Source: Poecilobothrus nobilitatus | Lineage: Eukaryota; Arthropoda; Insecta; Diptera; Dolichopodidae | Reading direction: 5' to 3' | Assembly (NCBI GenBank): GCA_947095535.1 | Contig: OX352773.1 | Span: 212,990,093-213,054,092 of the forward strand | DNA: 64,000 nt | In this document: positions 52,346-62,718 of the stretch, piece after piece | How the letters are laid out: every line of letters starts with the position of its first letter | How positions within the stretch are numbered: position 1 is the stretch's first letter | Made by a program: the position numbers and the translations under genes | Notes under the pieces: generated by a model | Databases searched by the model: none | The model's input: the letters and a program-made list of their open reading frames with translations, nothing else | What the model was told of the DNA's origin: nothing

Positions 52346-53860
52346 TTAGGATCTGCTAATTGTATACAATCCTTTTCTAATATAAAAGAGTGTAAAAAAT
52401 AGTTATAATGAAGTTTTTGAATTAAGATTAACCACAATTCAGGAATGTAATTTTGGTAGATTTCAATAAAAATTAGTCCAACATAAACTGAAGTTAGTTG
52501 GCTGTTATTTTCCAATTGATAACTTCTAAGCTGCTACTATAATTATTTTAAATTTAAAATTTTTTATTGCTTTCCTATTTTAACAAAATAAATTAAAAAT
52601 ACATTTTTTTTTGTTTCATTTCAGGTAAAATGGAGATTTTTTTTTGTTTTTGTAATTTGTAAGTAATCTGATTTATAATGCCATGAAATATATGACTTTT
52701 CAATTTTATAATATTCTTGGCATAAAAAAAAATGGCTCAAAATAATATACAGGTAATAGAATTTTCAAATTCAGATTAAATACAAAATTTTTGGTATGTT
52801 TATGCGAAAATAGAAGAACTTGCAATGTCCGATATCTGACCTGAACAAAATGTTTTATACTCACTTTAAATGAAAAACATAAAAAGTCACCTTGTCATTA
52901 AACCTGCTATTCTAAATGTTGATAAGAATTTGAGGGTGAAAGTAATAGAAGAAAAAGATACTGAGTCCAATGTTTTTTTTTTTTTGGTAGACAGAGGTTC
53001 TATCTTTATAATTAAGGTAGGAATCTGTCATACGTAATTATCCTCCGAAGTAAGAATGTATAAATACCTTTAGAAAGCAGGAGTTTGTTCTAATATTTAT
53101 TTAAAAATTTATAGGAGGTGTTTGTATATTTTTTTTGTTTTAATATTTATATAAGAAACATACAATATTTTTATTTTAAAATTACATAAACATTAAAAAC
53201 TCAAAACTTATAAATAATTCTAAAATTTAAGTGAAATCACATGTGTGAGTTAAATAAAATCATATGGCCCTTAAAACTTTGTAATTTAAATTTTATAACA
53301 TAAGTTTTAAAAAGTTTTCCATTCTCAGACTTTATACTTCATGATTAAGACTAGTCTACGTATAAATACTCTTACTTTATCTATGTTTTATTTTCGATCC
53401 TCTTAAGTATACTTTTGTATTTCAATTGTGTGTCAATGTAAGTAAAAAAAAAATAAGAGAATAACATCACCATAAATCCAGAAACTCATACCATTATCAA
53501 TCCATTTTATCCTTAAATCACATAAATTATAATCAGAAGCTCTTACATATATTCTTTAAAACCCATGTCTACCATTTTATTTTTTTTTTTTATTGAATTG
53601 AAAATGTCCTTTATAGAAAACGAAAACAAGAAAAAATAAAAAATAAAAACAAGCATTTTTCATTTCTGTTGTTTTAATTTTAAATCTGAATTTATACATA
53701 ATTCACTAAAGCCGACTATAATGGTAATTTTTTTTTTTTTAACAAAGGAAGCTTTTAGTCCTTTTTTTATTCTGTGGTTATTTTTTGTTGTTATTACTTG
53801 AGTTGGTTTAATATTGGTTGTATTTTTTTATTTTTTCACTTTTAAAGGACTTTGGTTAAA

Positions 53861-53866
<6 letters not shown>

Positions 53867-53898
<32 letters not shown>

Positions 53899-53901
53899 TA
53901 T
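53867..53901 (+). repeat. (TA)n microsatellite
   Basis: Long alternating A/T run with one interruption. Confidence 0.9.
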
Positions 53902-54446
53902 TTTTAATCATAATTTTTATATTTTTTGTTCTGTTTTTTCTCTGATTCTTCATCCTTTTCATAAATCGTTTTTGAAATATCGTTTTCAACAAAAAAAAAA
54001 AAAAAAACACAGATTGTCAATATAAAAAAAAAAAACAGAAACAAAAAAAAAAGTCTTGCTTAAAATAATTTCCGTGACGCACATTTTTCTTCATTCAACT
54101 TTTTCCTTTTCCCAAGAGTTTTGTTTTTATTCTCGTTGAATGCGTTAAAATCTTTTGTCAAAAAGCGCGTTGGACACTGTTATTTTGTTATAGTTATTTA
54201 GAGTGCTGTTTTAATTTTGTTTTATTTTTTTTATATCTGGCAACATTTTTCCTCAACAATACTGAATTTTCCTAAAATTTTTCCCATTTAAATTTTTTTT
54301 TTAATGCAAAATTGAACGCTTATAAAGTTGCCTATAAATCGGATGAGAATGAAGATTGAATTAAAGTATCTCTTATGTTTTCAAAATTATATAAGGATTT
54401 GGTAAGACTAAATAAATAACTGCTCTAAACATATTAATCGAATTAA

Positions 54447-54845
54447 ATTTTTTTTGTTTTACGAGGGACGGTGAAAAACATCAAAGTATAAATTTCATCT
54501 AGGTTACGTTGAACTTTAACCAACCAAGCTACTCTCTTTCAAACTAAACTTCAGGATGGGCTCTTAATAGAAAGGAACAGTTTTGTTTTCAGCATAAGTA
54601 TGTAAGAATAACGTTTGTATGCTGAACAAATAACGAATAACGGAAATATAATTATAGATAATGGAGTGGAAGAATGAAGCGAAAGTATTTTGAAGAAAGA
54701 TGTTAATGTTTTTCTTAAATTTCATTATGTAAATAGTACACTTACGAATTATCAATTTTTGGAAGTAGATACAAATGCAAATAGTTCCATACATGTGACG
54801 TGTGCGAGACAAACGAATTTTCACAAGATATATTAAGGAAATATT
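54447..54845 (-). pseudogene. Decayed jockey-like retrotransposon C-terminus (antisense)
   Basis: On the minus strand the segment aligns with 56950-57200. It has NSFV-HTS and a W-N pair equivalent to SRLWN, then KKNINIFLQ (54715-54690), then the stop-proximal AAAGTTCAAC and an A-rich tail at 54460-54447. Stops and frameshifts break it. The 5' truncation point is near 54845. It lies about 2 kb from the better preserved + strand copy and in the opposite orientation. Confidence 0.7.
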
Positions 54846-55707
54846 TTATAATGTATGTAACATTTTAATTTTTAATTTAACAGAATTTATCGTTCCGATT
54901 TTGTTTTTTTTTTAATGTTGCCGTCTACATTTGGTGTTCTGTAGAAAAATTTTCGAAGGAAAATGTTTTTAAAACAAAACAGATTCCTTTTTTCATTTCG
55001 CATTTGGAATGATAAGTGTGTAGAACAATCAAAGAACAAAAGTGGTTTCCTTTTCTTCGTGGAATTCAAAAAATGAAATTTTATATTCTACACAGGATAT
55101 TTTTTTTTAAAGAATGGCATATGGTGGTTTAATTTTAGTTGATGGAAGAGAATTGAATTGAGTTTATTGTTTTAATATTAAATTGAGTTGATAGAAACCC
55201 AAGCATGGTTTTTTTCTGAAGTTGTATTTGTGAATTTGTGAATATATGTAAAAACCAATTCAAATACTGCAATTTTGGAATAAAAAAATTCCTGGAAAAA
55301 TACCTGTAAAACATGAACAACAGAAAAAAAGAAAATCAATCAAAAGCGACACCTATCATGAATGAATAAAAAAAAGTAAATTTTAATATAAATATGTGTA
55401 AGGCTGGTATGAAATTAATATAGAAAACGGGAAATTTTCAAGTGAATCATTGAAGCAGTAAAAAAAAGTTTTTAGAATGGATTGTACTATGTTCTTGAAA
55501 TTCCATAATAATTGGAACAATTACAAAGCACTAAAGTTTTAATGGATAGTACTTAGTTTGATTTTTTGGTTTAGAAGAAATTTATTCTTTTTAACTTTCT
55601 TTTCTCTCTCATCTTTCATTTAATGAAAAAACCCCAACAAAACTTTAGTTTAATTGAATTGTTTATTTAAATCTTAAAGTATTTTAAAGCGAATATTGAT
55701 TCGACTT

Positions 55708-56175
55708 TTTATACTGGGTCAAATATGGTTGTTATAATAAATGTAACATTGCGGTTGTAACACTGTTGAGAAGGAATAATGTAGCTCAAAATTGAATTCT
55801 GTGTAGATATATAGCTATTTCCATCCGTATATCTGTCCGTTTGATAATTCAAGATAATTCTAAAAATAATGGATTAATTATCCTAAAATTTTTACTATTA
55901 AAATTTTATATAAATACCAGTTTTTCTGATAATAAATAAGTTCGACCGGCGACTTCATGCAATGTAACTTCTTTTTTTATAGCAGAATAACTCAATATCT
56001 AATTAACCTGAGGATTTGCAATTTTGAAAAGAGAATTAAAGTAAACATCTACAACATCTATTTATTAAGACATGAAATTTTGTAAAAGATTATTAACTTT
56101 TATCGAAACAGCATATATTATTATTTTCGAGCGAGTATCTTAGAGTTGACACAGTCGACAATACACTGTTTCTCA
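55708..56175 (+). mobile_element. Interspersed family 2, third (diverged) copy
   Basis: Contains TTTTTATACTGGGTCA, TTGCGGTTGTAACAC, AAAATTGAATTCTGTG, a degenerate GTCC tract (CCGTATATCTGTCCG) with TTGATAATTCAAG, an internal unit with ATGCAATGTAACTTCTTTT, and the right end TATCTTAGAGTTGACACAGTC shared with the 9.9-kb copy. Confidence 0.7.
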
Positions 56176-56620
56176 TTTCTTTGTGGTTTCAGTTTTCCTT
56201 TTGAAGAATAAATTATATATTTAATTTTTCATCTTAATCTTGGAAGTTCTTTATTGCTTTTTTTGTTTTTTTTTTAAAAGAAATAAGTATTCACCCATAA
56301 TTTACATGTTATATTTAATGTCCTTTAATCACACAAAAATATATACATAAACTTGTTAATACGTATATACATATACCTAACCTATATAAACAATAATTTA
56401 TATACATAACCCGCAGTGTGTTTGAATGCCAGTTATATTATATGAGTAGAACAATTGGTACATTATCGAACGAAAATTGGTTAACCAATTTAATGATTAC
56501 AATGAAAACAAAAACTTTAAATTATTTATCCGAATTCTAGATTCTAAATATTTGTAAATCAATTGGTTCAGTATCTTTCTGATCTCTGAAAGTTACTTTT
56601 AGTTAGCGATTTTAACAAAG

Positions 56621-56646
56621 ATTTAGTATTTAACATACATTTTATG
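56621..56646 (+). repeat. Left target-site duplication of the jockey-like insertion
   Basis: These 26 bases (ATTTAGTATTTAACATACAT and six more) recur at 57264-57293, immediately after the A-rich tail. The only differences are two TA insertions in the right copy. Confidence 0.85.
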
Positions 56647-57263
56647 TTACTCCAGTATTTCAAAACCTCTGCGCAAGTTTTTCTACCTTTCCTTCACTTC
56701 GGGTATCCATCCTACCCAATGGAAGGTTGCACATATTTTCCCAATTCCCAAAAAAGGTATCAAAATCGATCCCCCTAACTACTGCCGTACAGTTGGGTCG
56801 CTGACCTTGTTTTATAGATATCTCGTAAGGATTAACACCTGTTCCAAAAAAATAAAACAGTTAATGCCTCCACTCAAAGTTTTCCAACGAGAAAGAAGGA
56901 GTGCAAAAGAAGCTCATCCCTATCATGTAGAGTCATCAAAATGGCGAAATACAGCTTATGGAAATTCGTTTGTTATGCACACGTCCCGTTTGTGGAACCG
57001 TATATCATCGCATATGTTCCTTAAAGTTGGTAATTCATATGTGTACGATTTACTTAAGTTTAACAAGAACATTAACATCTTTCTTCAAAATATCCATCCA
57101 AATTTTCCTACATATATTAAAGATTTCATCCTAAAGTTTGGTTTCAAAAGGGAGGTGGTTTTGGTTTGTTAAAGTTCAACACTACTTTGAGGAACCACGT
57201 GCAGTTCTTCTTGGTGACCTTATAGATTTACATCAACCCTCTGAAAAAAAAAAATAAACTAAT
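56647..57263 (+). mobile_element. 5'-truncated, internally deleted jockey-like non-LTR retrotransposon
   Basis: A single frame runs open from 56627 to the TAA at 57170-57172. It starts with the region just before and at the first reverse transcriptase blocks: a leucine-rich stretch, HPTQWKVAHIFPIPKKG, then DPPNYCR where NYRP is usual. At GSL/TLFYR (near 56801-56810) it jumps directly to the region after the polymerase: LFYRYL, MPPL, AHPYHVESS, NSFVMHTSRLWN and KFNKNINIFLQ. The catalytic YADD block and everything between are absent, so it cannot make a working enzyme. A short 3' region ends in an A-rich tail at 57245-57257. It is flanked by a 26-30 bp target-site duplication. The jump preserves the frame and there is no stop, so the insertion is young. 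Confidence 0.9.
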
Positions 57264-57293
57264 ATTTAGTATTTAACATATACATTTTATATG
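57264..57293 (+). repeat. Right target-site duplication of the jockey-like insertion
   Basis: Matches 56621-56646 apart from two added TA dinucleotides, directly following the A-rich tail. Confidence 0.85.
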
Positions 57294-59079
57294 AAACTAA
57301 CAAAAACTTTTGCTGAAAAAGTTTTTTTTGATCATGATTTGATGATCATTACCTAATTTTCAATATAAAATTTAAATTTTTACTAGCTTACAGGTTTGAT
57401 GCTTTGAACCGACTACTAATTTAATACGCTGGTTTGCAGTTAAATGTATGCAATTTTACTGCTTGATATAAGAGTTTTACTTCATATAAAACACCAACAT
57501 TACATTTGTGCTAAAGTGTCTTAAAATATTTACGCATATTTGCGTATGTCGGGGTTTTACTTGTAATTATCACCATTTCGGTATTGTCAACTTATTATAG
57601 TAGTGTCATGCATATAAGCATGTAAGAATTTTCTAATTTTGATTTTTTTTTCCCCTTTTTCCTTTTGTTTCTTTCTTTTTACTTAAGCATAGTGTAGGTA
57701 ACAAAGGGTAAAAGTAAGAATTTTTGTAAAGAAGAAGACTTCTGTGACCTCAATTTAATCAAAAAAATGACAATAACATAACAATTGTAATAAATTGGTA
57801 TGCGGAATGGGTAAATAGGGAACAATACACTTGTTATATTTGAATTATATTTGAAAAAAAATAAAACAAAAAAAAAAATAAAACAAAATTGAAAAAGGAT
57901 TTCAAGTTGATCCTTGGCCTATTCTTTTTTTTTTGTTGTTGTATTTTTATATGTAATAAATACATTCAGCTATATATTTTATATAAATATAATTAAGTTA
58001 TTTGTGGAAGGAAATCTAAGAGGGGGTAAAAATAAAAATAAAGAAATAATAGTACTATATAGTAGTAATATTGTTTTTTTTTTTTTTACTTCCCAATTTA
58101 TTGGGAACAATAATAATAAAATTCTGATGATTGAACTTTTATTCAATCAGTGACTTTCAGTTCAACATTTTTCTATTCATATGTAAGTATTCCATAATAA
58201 TGTATCCTCATACAAAATACTTATATAAATACTTATATGTACATGGCATTGTGATAATGTATAAAGAATTGTTTTATTGTGGATTCAGAGAAAATAATAC
58301 TTAAATTGATTTTTTTATTTTTTATTTTCAATAACATTTATTTTCTCGGTCTATTGTTGAAAAGAAAATATTGATTGTTATTTTTGCCTTTCTATGAAAT
58401 TCCGTATTCCTTCTGCTGATGCTGCCGCTTCTGCTGGTCAGAACCTTAAAAGGCGTTATTTTAAAAATAATTTCAGTTAGTGTTTTGACGAATTTGGTTT
58501 TGCTTTCTGAATTTTTACGGATTGTACTTTTTACATAAATTCTATTTTTCTAAACTGCAACTGTCCATTATATGAATTGGGATTCAACATAGAATTTGAT
58601 TACATATTACATATACATGACTACAACAGGGGCCCCTAGTCTTTATTTATTTAAGTTATAAAACTAACTTATTAAATTTATAAATGAAGCCGTATAATAT
58701 TCTTAATATTTTTTTGGAAAACTGTCGTCGCAATGATATACGTCGAAGGAATCGCATAACTGAATACCGTTACAATTCAGTTTGCTTTTGCTTTTACATT
58801 AAAATTAAATACAATAAAATCATTGCAATGGTTTACATTTTGGCGGTGTAATCACGGAAATGTTCATATGTTTGAATGAAATTAATTAATTTGAAAGCGT
58901 TTTCGTCAACGCAAAATTCATATTTTATTATGTAATTCTAACAGTAGAACAGTATAACATAAGTAACAGTATAAAAGGAATATATTGAGCATATCTACGT
59001 TCATGAAAAAGAGAAAAACTCAAAATGAATTAAAAATCGTAATTTATTATAGTAAAAATGGCTTTTTTCGGGAGTCCGC

Positions 59080-59965
59080 CTAAATCCCAATGATACAAAA
59101 TCTCAAATAAGACAAAAATAAAAAAAAAAAATTTCCAGCTAAAAAAATCCCAAATTTCAAAATTCCAAGTTATAAAATCCCACAAAAAAAAATAATCACA
59201 AGGAACTATTAATGTTTTTTATGCATTTATTTGAACTAGGAGAGATTCTAGAGTTGGTTACAAAATCAGTGTTTCAATAATTTATTTAACGGGGGTTTGG
59301 GGGCAGCAGCCCTCACTATTTTAAAATGATATTTGTTTTTTAGACAGAATAGTCAGAATATTTATATATTATGTATATGCGAAATTCTGAATTAGGAAAT
59401 ATTTTAGAGTTGCTGTTAAAAATCAGGGTTGGCCCTTTTTCCAGAATATTTATTTCATACGAGATTCTGAATCAGATTTAATTTTTTATATATTTTAAAA
59501 AAATCTAGTTTTAAAACACGAGAAATTTTTTGAATTTTTTTGGGAACTTTTTTCGTTTTTGATTTTAGGGGCTTTCGTATAGCTGTTCAGTCATTTAATG
59601 ACTGAACAAGAATTTTATTCAACTCGAAAATAAAATGATTACAAACATTTAATAGTTAACATTTTTAATAAAAAACAAAAATCTTTTTCTAGATAACAAA
59701 TAACATAGAAAACAATAGAAATGACAATGTTGTAGCTTGATGGTGTTTAATTTTATTAATAATAAACATTATTTAAAATTTGAAATTATTTTTTAAATGC
59801 ATAAATCTCATTATTTTGTAACTTGGGATTTTGTAACATTGGAATTTTGTAATATTGGGATTTTGCAATACTACGGGATTTTGAAATTTGGAATTCTTTT
59901 TTTTTGATATTTTGGGTTTGAGAGTTTGATTTTAGGATTTTGACTTTGGGATTTCGAACCCAACC
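59080..59965. mobile_element. Foldback-like element 2 with AAAATCCCA-type arms
   Basis: Left arm 59080-59190 and right arm 59795-59965 are inverted with respect to each other. They consist of loose tandem copies of a TACAAAATCCCAA phrase (TTGGGATTTTGTA on the right). The centre repeats the same core as the 23.9-kb element, AGAGTTGGTTACAAAATCAG near 59250 and AGAGTTGCTGTTAAAAATCA near 59408, with GAGATTCTGAATcAG and AGAATATTTAT phrases. The arms are unrelated to those of element 1. The minus-strand open frame at 59786-59989 is a by-product of the repetitive arm. Confidence 0.65.
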
Positions 59966-60818
59966 CATTTTTTTTCTACTGGCAAACAAATTCTACTTTT
60001 GAATATGTCATCTATTGCATTTCTTTACTTGCTAAGCTGCAGTTCAACGAAATTATGACTTCTTCATATATTTCTTCTTTCTCTATCTAGTATGAAAAAA
60101 AAACTTCTTGTTAGTTTATTTTGATTGCAACTGAATTTATTTGAAACCACTAACGATTGAATTACATTGGCGCAAACGACACCGCAAAGACGTTGCCGCA
60201 ATTCAGTTGTGAGTTTCCGGCGGTACATTTTATTGGAAATTAAAGCTTAAGTTTTATTTTTTTTTTTTTATGAATTAAAAGATATAATATTAAAAAAAGG
60301 TTTATTAATAGATCAGAGTTCCATTTCCAGAAATTAAAATATATAATCTTCAAAGATTATAATCTGGTTCAAATGAAGAAACCATTTTTAAAAGATGTTA
60401 TGTTCAAATTTTTATATTTTGCAAAGCTGTCGTTAAACTTAAAGCTATTTGAAACTCTAAGATTCATTTGATTTTAAAATTAGAATCATTTTTATACAAT
60501 ATTCCAATTACATGGACACAATTTTATAATTTCTTTTTATTTGCCTACTAATATTATTAAAGTATTTTCTTTCTGCAAGGATATGCCTTATTGTTTCTTT
60601 TTTTTGCTCAAAAAAAAAAATAAACAATGTTTCAATTTAAATACAATATAAGGAAATCATATGCATTTTAACAGGATTTCTTGTTTCACACTATCCTTTT
60701 TTTATGTTTTTAAATTATACAATTCTATTTATTCTATGCTCTTTTTTTGTTTTTATTTTTATAATAATTCCGGCTTTTTAAAATCAGAGAAGCGAATACA
60801 CTTTTTATCCTATTCTAT

Positions 60819-60850
60819 TTATTTAATATTATATATATAATATTAAATAA
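60819..60850. repeat. Perfect 32-bp AT palindrome
   Basis: TTATTTAATATTATAT followed by its exact reverse complement with no spacer. It lies 10 bp from the 3' end of the antisense family 1 copy at 60861, which suggests that element inserted beside an AT palindrome. Confidence 0.95.
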
Positions 60851-60860
60851 AGAATAAAAT

Positions 60861-61667
60861 AAAACAAGGTAGAATGTAAACCAACGGTTTTTAAAAGCGC
60901 ACATTTTCAAAACTCAATACAAATTGTTTAGAATTTTGACTTGGACAAAAATTTGAAAATTTCATGTAATAAGAAAAAACGTGAAAATAGGACATTTTTG
61001 AAATTTTGAGGGGCCGTAAGTCCAGAATCCTATATAACTAAGAAAAGCCGTTAACACACGTAAAAATATATTATTGAACCTTTAATTTTTATATCTTGCA
61101 GAAGTAAAATGTGTTTAAAAATAGCAAATTTTCAATTTTTAAGCCCTAATAACTCATAAACAGAGGGTGGTCCGAAAAAATTTTCTGAGCAAACTTATAC
61201 TAATTCTAAAAGTTCTTTCTTGCCTCAAAATTTCAAGCCTCTATCTAGAAGCGTTCCGGAGTTATGAAAGTAGAAAAATCATGCAAAATATGGTTTTCAC
61301 ATAACGGTAAATTTAAATACTAAATTTAAAAAAATTGTATAATTTTGATATTAATTTACAAAGATAAAAGAAATACCTGTCGAATGACGTTTTTAGATTG
61401 AAAAAATCTTAAGCAGAACATAAGATATATGCATTTAAATAGGGCTTTTTCAAAGCTTGATGGGCTGTAGCTCCGTAATGGGGGGGGGCTACATGAAAAA
61501 GTTGTTCCACAAAATTATTTTTTTTATGAGACCTACCTATGCTTAAAATTTTTTTTCTCTATCTTTAACGGTGTAGAAGTTTTGTAAACAGACGGACGGA
61601 CGGACGGACGGACAGAGTGAAACTAATAAGCACATTTTTTCAAAATTTTTTTGGAAATGTGCTAAAA
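60861..61667 (-). mobile_element. Interspersed family 1, antisense copy with one internal unit
   Basis: On the minus strand this runs from TTTTTAGCACATTTCC (61667) through a (GTCC)n tract near 61595-61615 and a single internal unit to CCGTTGG...CTACCTTGTTTT (60861). It is nearly identical in the shared parts to the copies at 42.6 and 62.7 kb. It forms an inverted pair with the copy at 62719, separated by 1,051 bp. Confidence 0.85.
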
Positions 61668-62339
61668 ACGAAAAATGCAGAAAATATCTAATTAAATTAA
61701 ATTAATATTCATAAGAAAAACAAAAACAAAAAGAAAATAAACAACATAAAAATTCTTCTTTATTTATAATCCTTTAATCACAACTATACTCTAATAGTGA
61801 CACTTAGAATTTAAAATAGTCATAGTTGTAAAAGACTGAAAAAAAAAAGATTTTTATGAATGAATTTTTAAAAAAGGATGAAATAAGGGATGTTATAATA
61901 TCTAAAATGTCACTGCTTTTCTATGTTTTTTTTAAAATTTTTTTAAGTCAAAAAAGGTTACAGATGATTATACAAAATTAAAATAAAAAATTGTTGAATT
62001 GAAAAAATATATTAAAGATGTAAATGTATATATGAAGGAACTTTTAAATTTTAATTTAATCATCATTTAGAGACTAATTAAACAGCTTTGAACAATAAAT
62101 TTAACAACAAGGAAATGTAGCACTTACTATCTAGTTATTGTCGGTATAGTAAAACTTAAGTTAATAGAATAGATCCATAGATTTTTATGGTTTTCTTAAA
62201 TTGATCGGGTCAGGGCAATGCCTTCTTTATTAGGATGTTGCACCAAAAAAGTAGAAAAATATTATTTTTGTATGATTAGTTCTATTTTGATTTATTTCCT
62301 GCATTTAAAATAACTAAGTTTCACTTTTTTTTACCGATC

Positions 62340-62700
62340 GCATAAATGTAATGCATAAACAGGATTAGCTGATGGCATCAAAATTTTATATCAAATGTTT
62401 TTGAAGTGGTGTCTGTTTGTCTTTTTTTGTGGCTGTGTGTCTGTTTGCCAAAATGGCTAAACAGAATTCGATAATATTTCATATTTAAGATTTTAACATA
62501 AATATCTCGATTTAGAAAGTTCTTGATAAAAATTCATCAGCCCCAGTATCACTTTACAGGGGCTATTTTTAACTTTTTTACAAATATTTTGAAAGAGGAA
62601 GAATATTATGAGAAAGTTTTTAAGGAAAAGTTGTTACACAAGGGAAGAGTAATAACTTTTTAATACAAAATTTTTTGATCCAAAATACTTTTAGGTTTGT
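62340..62700 (+). repeat. Possible further GTCT-bearing repeat fragment
   Basis: GGTGTCTGTTTGTC and GTGTGTCTGTTTGCC resemble degenerate microsatellite tracts of the interspersed families, and a CAGCCCC...GGGGCTA dyad lies near 62540-62565. I cannot align it to family 1 or family 2. Confidence 0.25.
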
Positions 62701-62718
62701 CCTCATTTTTGACACATT

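Noticed and set aside
58405..58445. Gln-rich minus-strand stretch near a CTGCTG-like tract
   Set aside because: Short, stop on both sides, and explained by an imperfect GCTGAT/GCTGCC repeat.
60160..60240. GC-rich patch, possibly paired with 58720-58980 as transposon ends
   Set aside because: Shared CAATTCAGTT-type words are too short and not consistently inverted; no convincing alignment.
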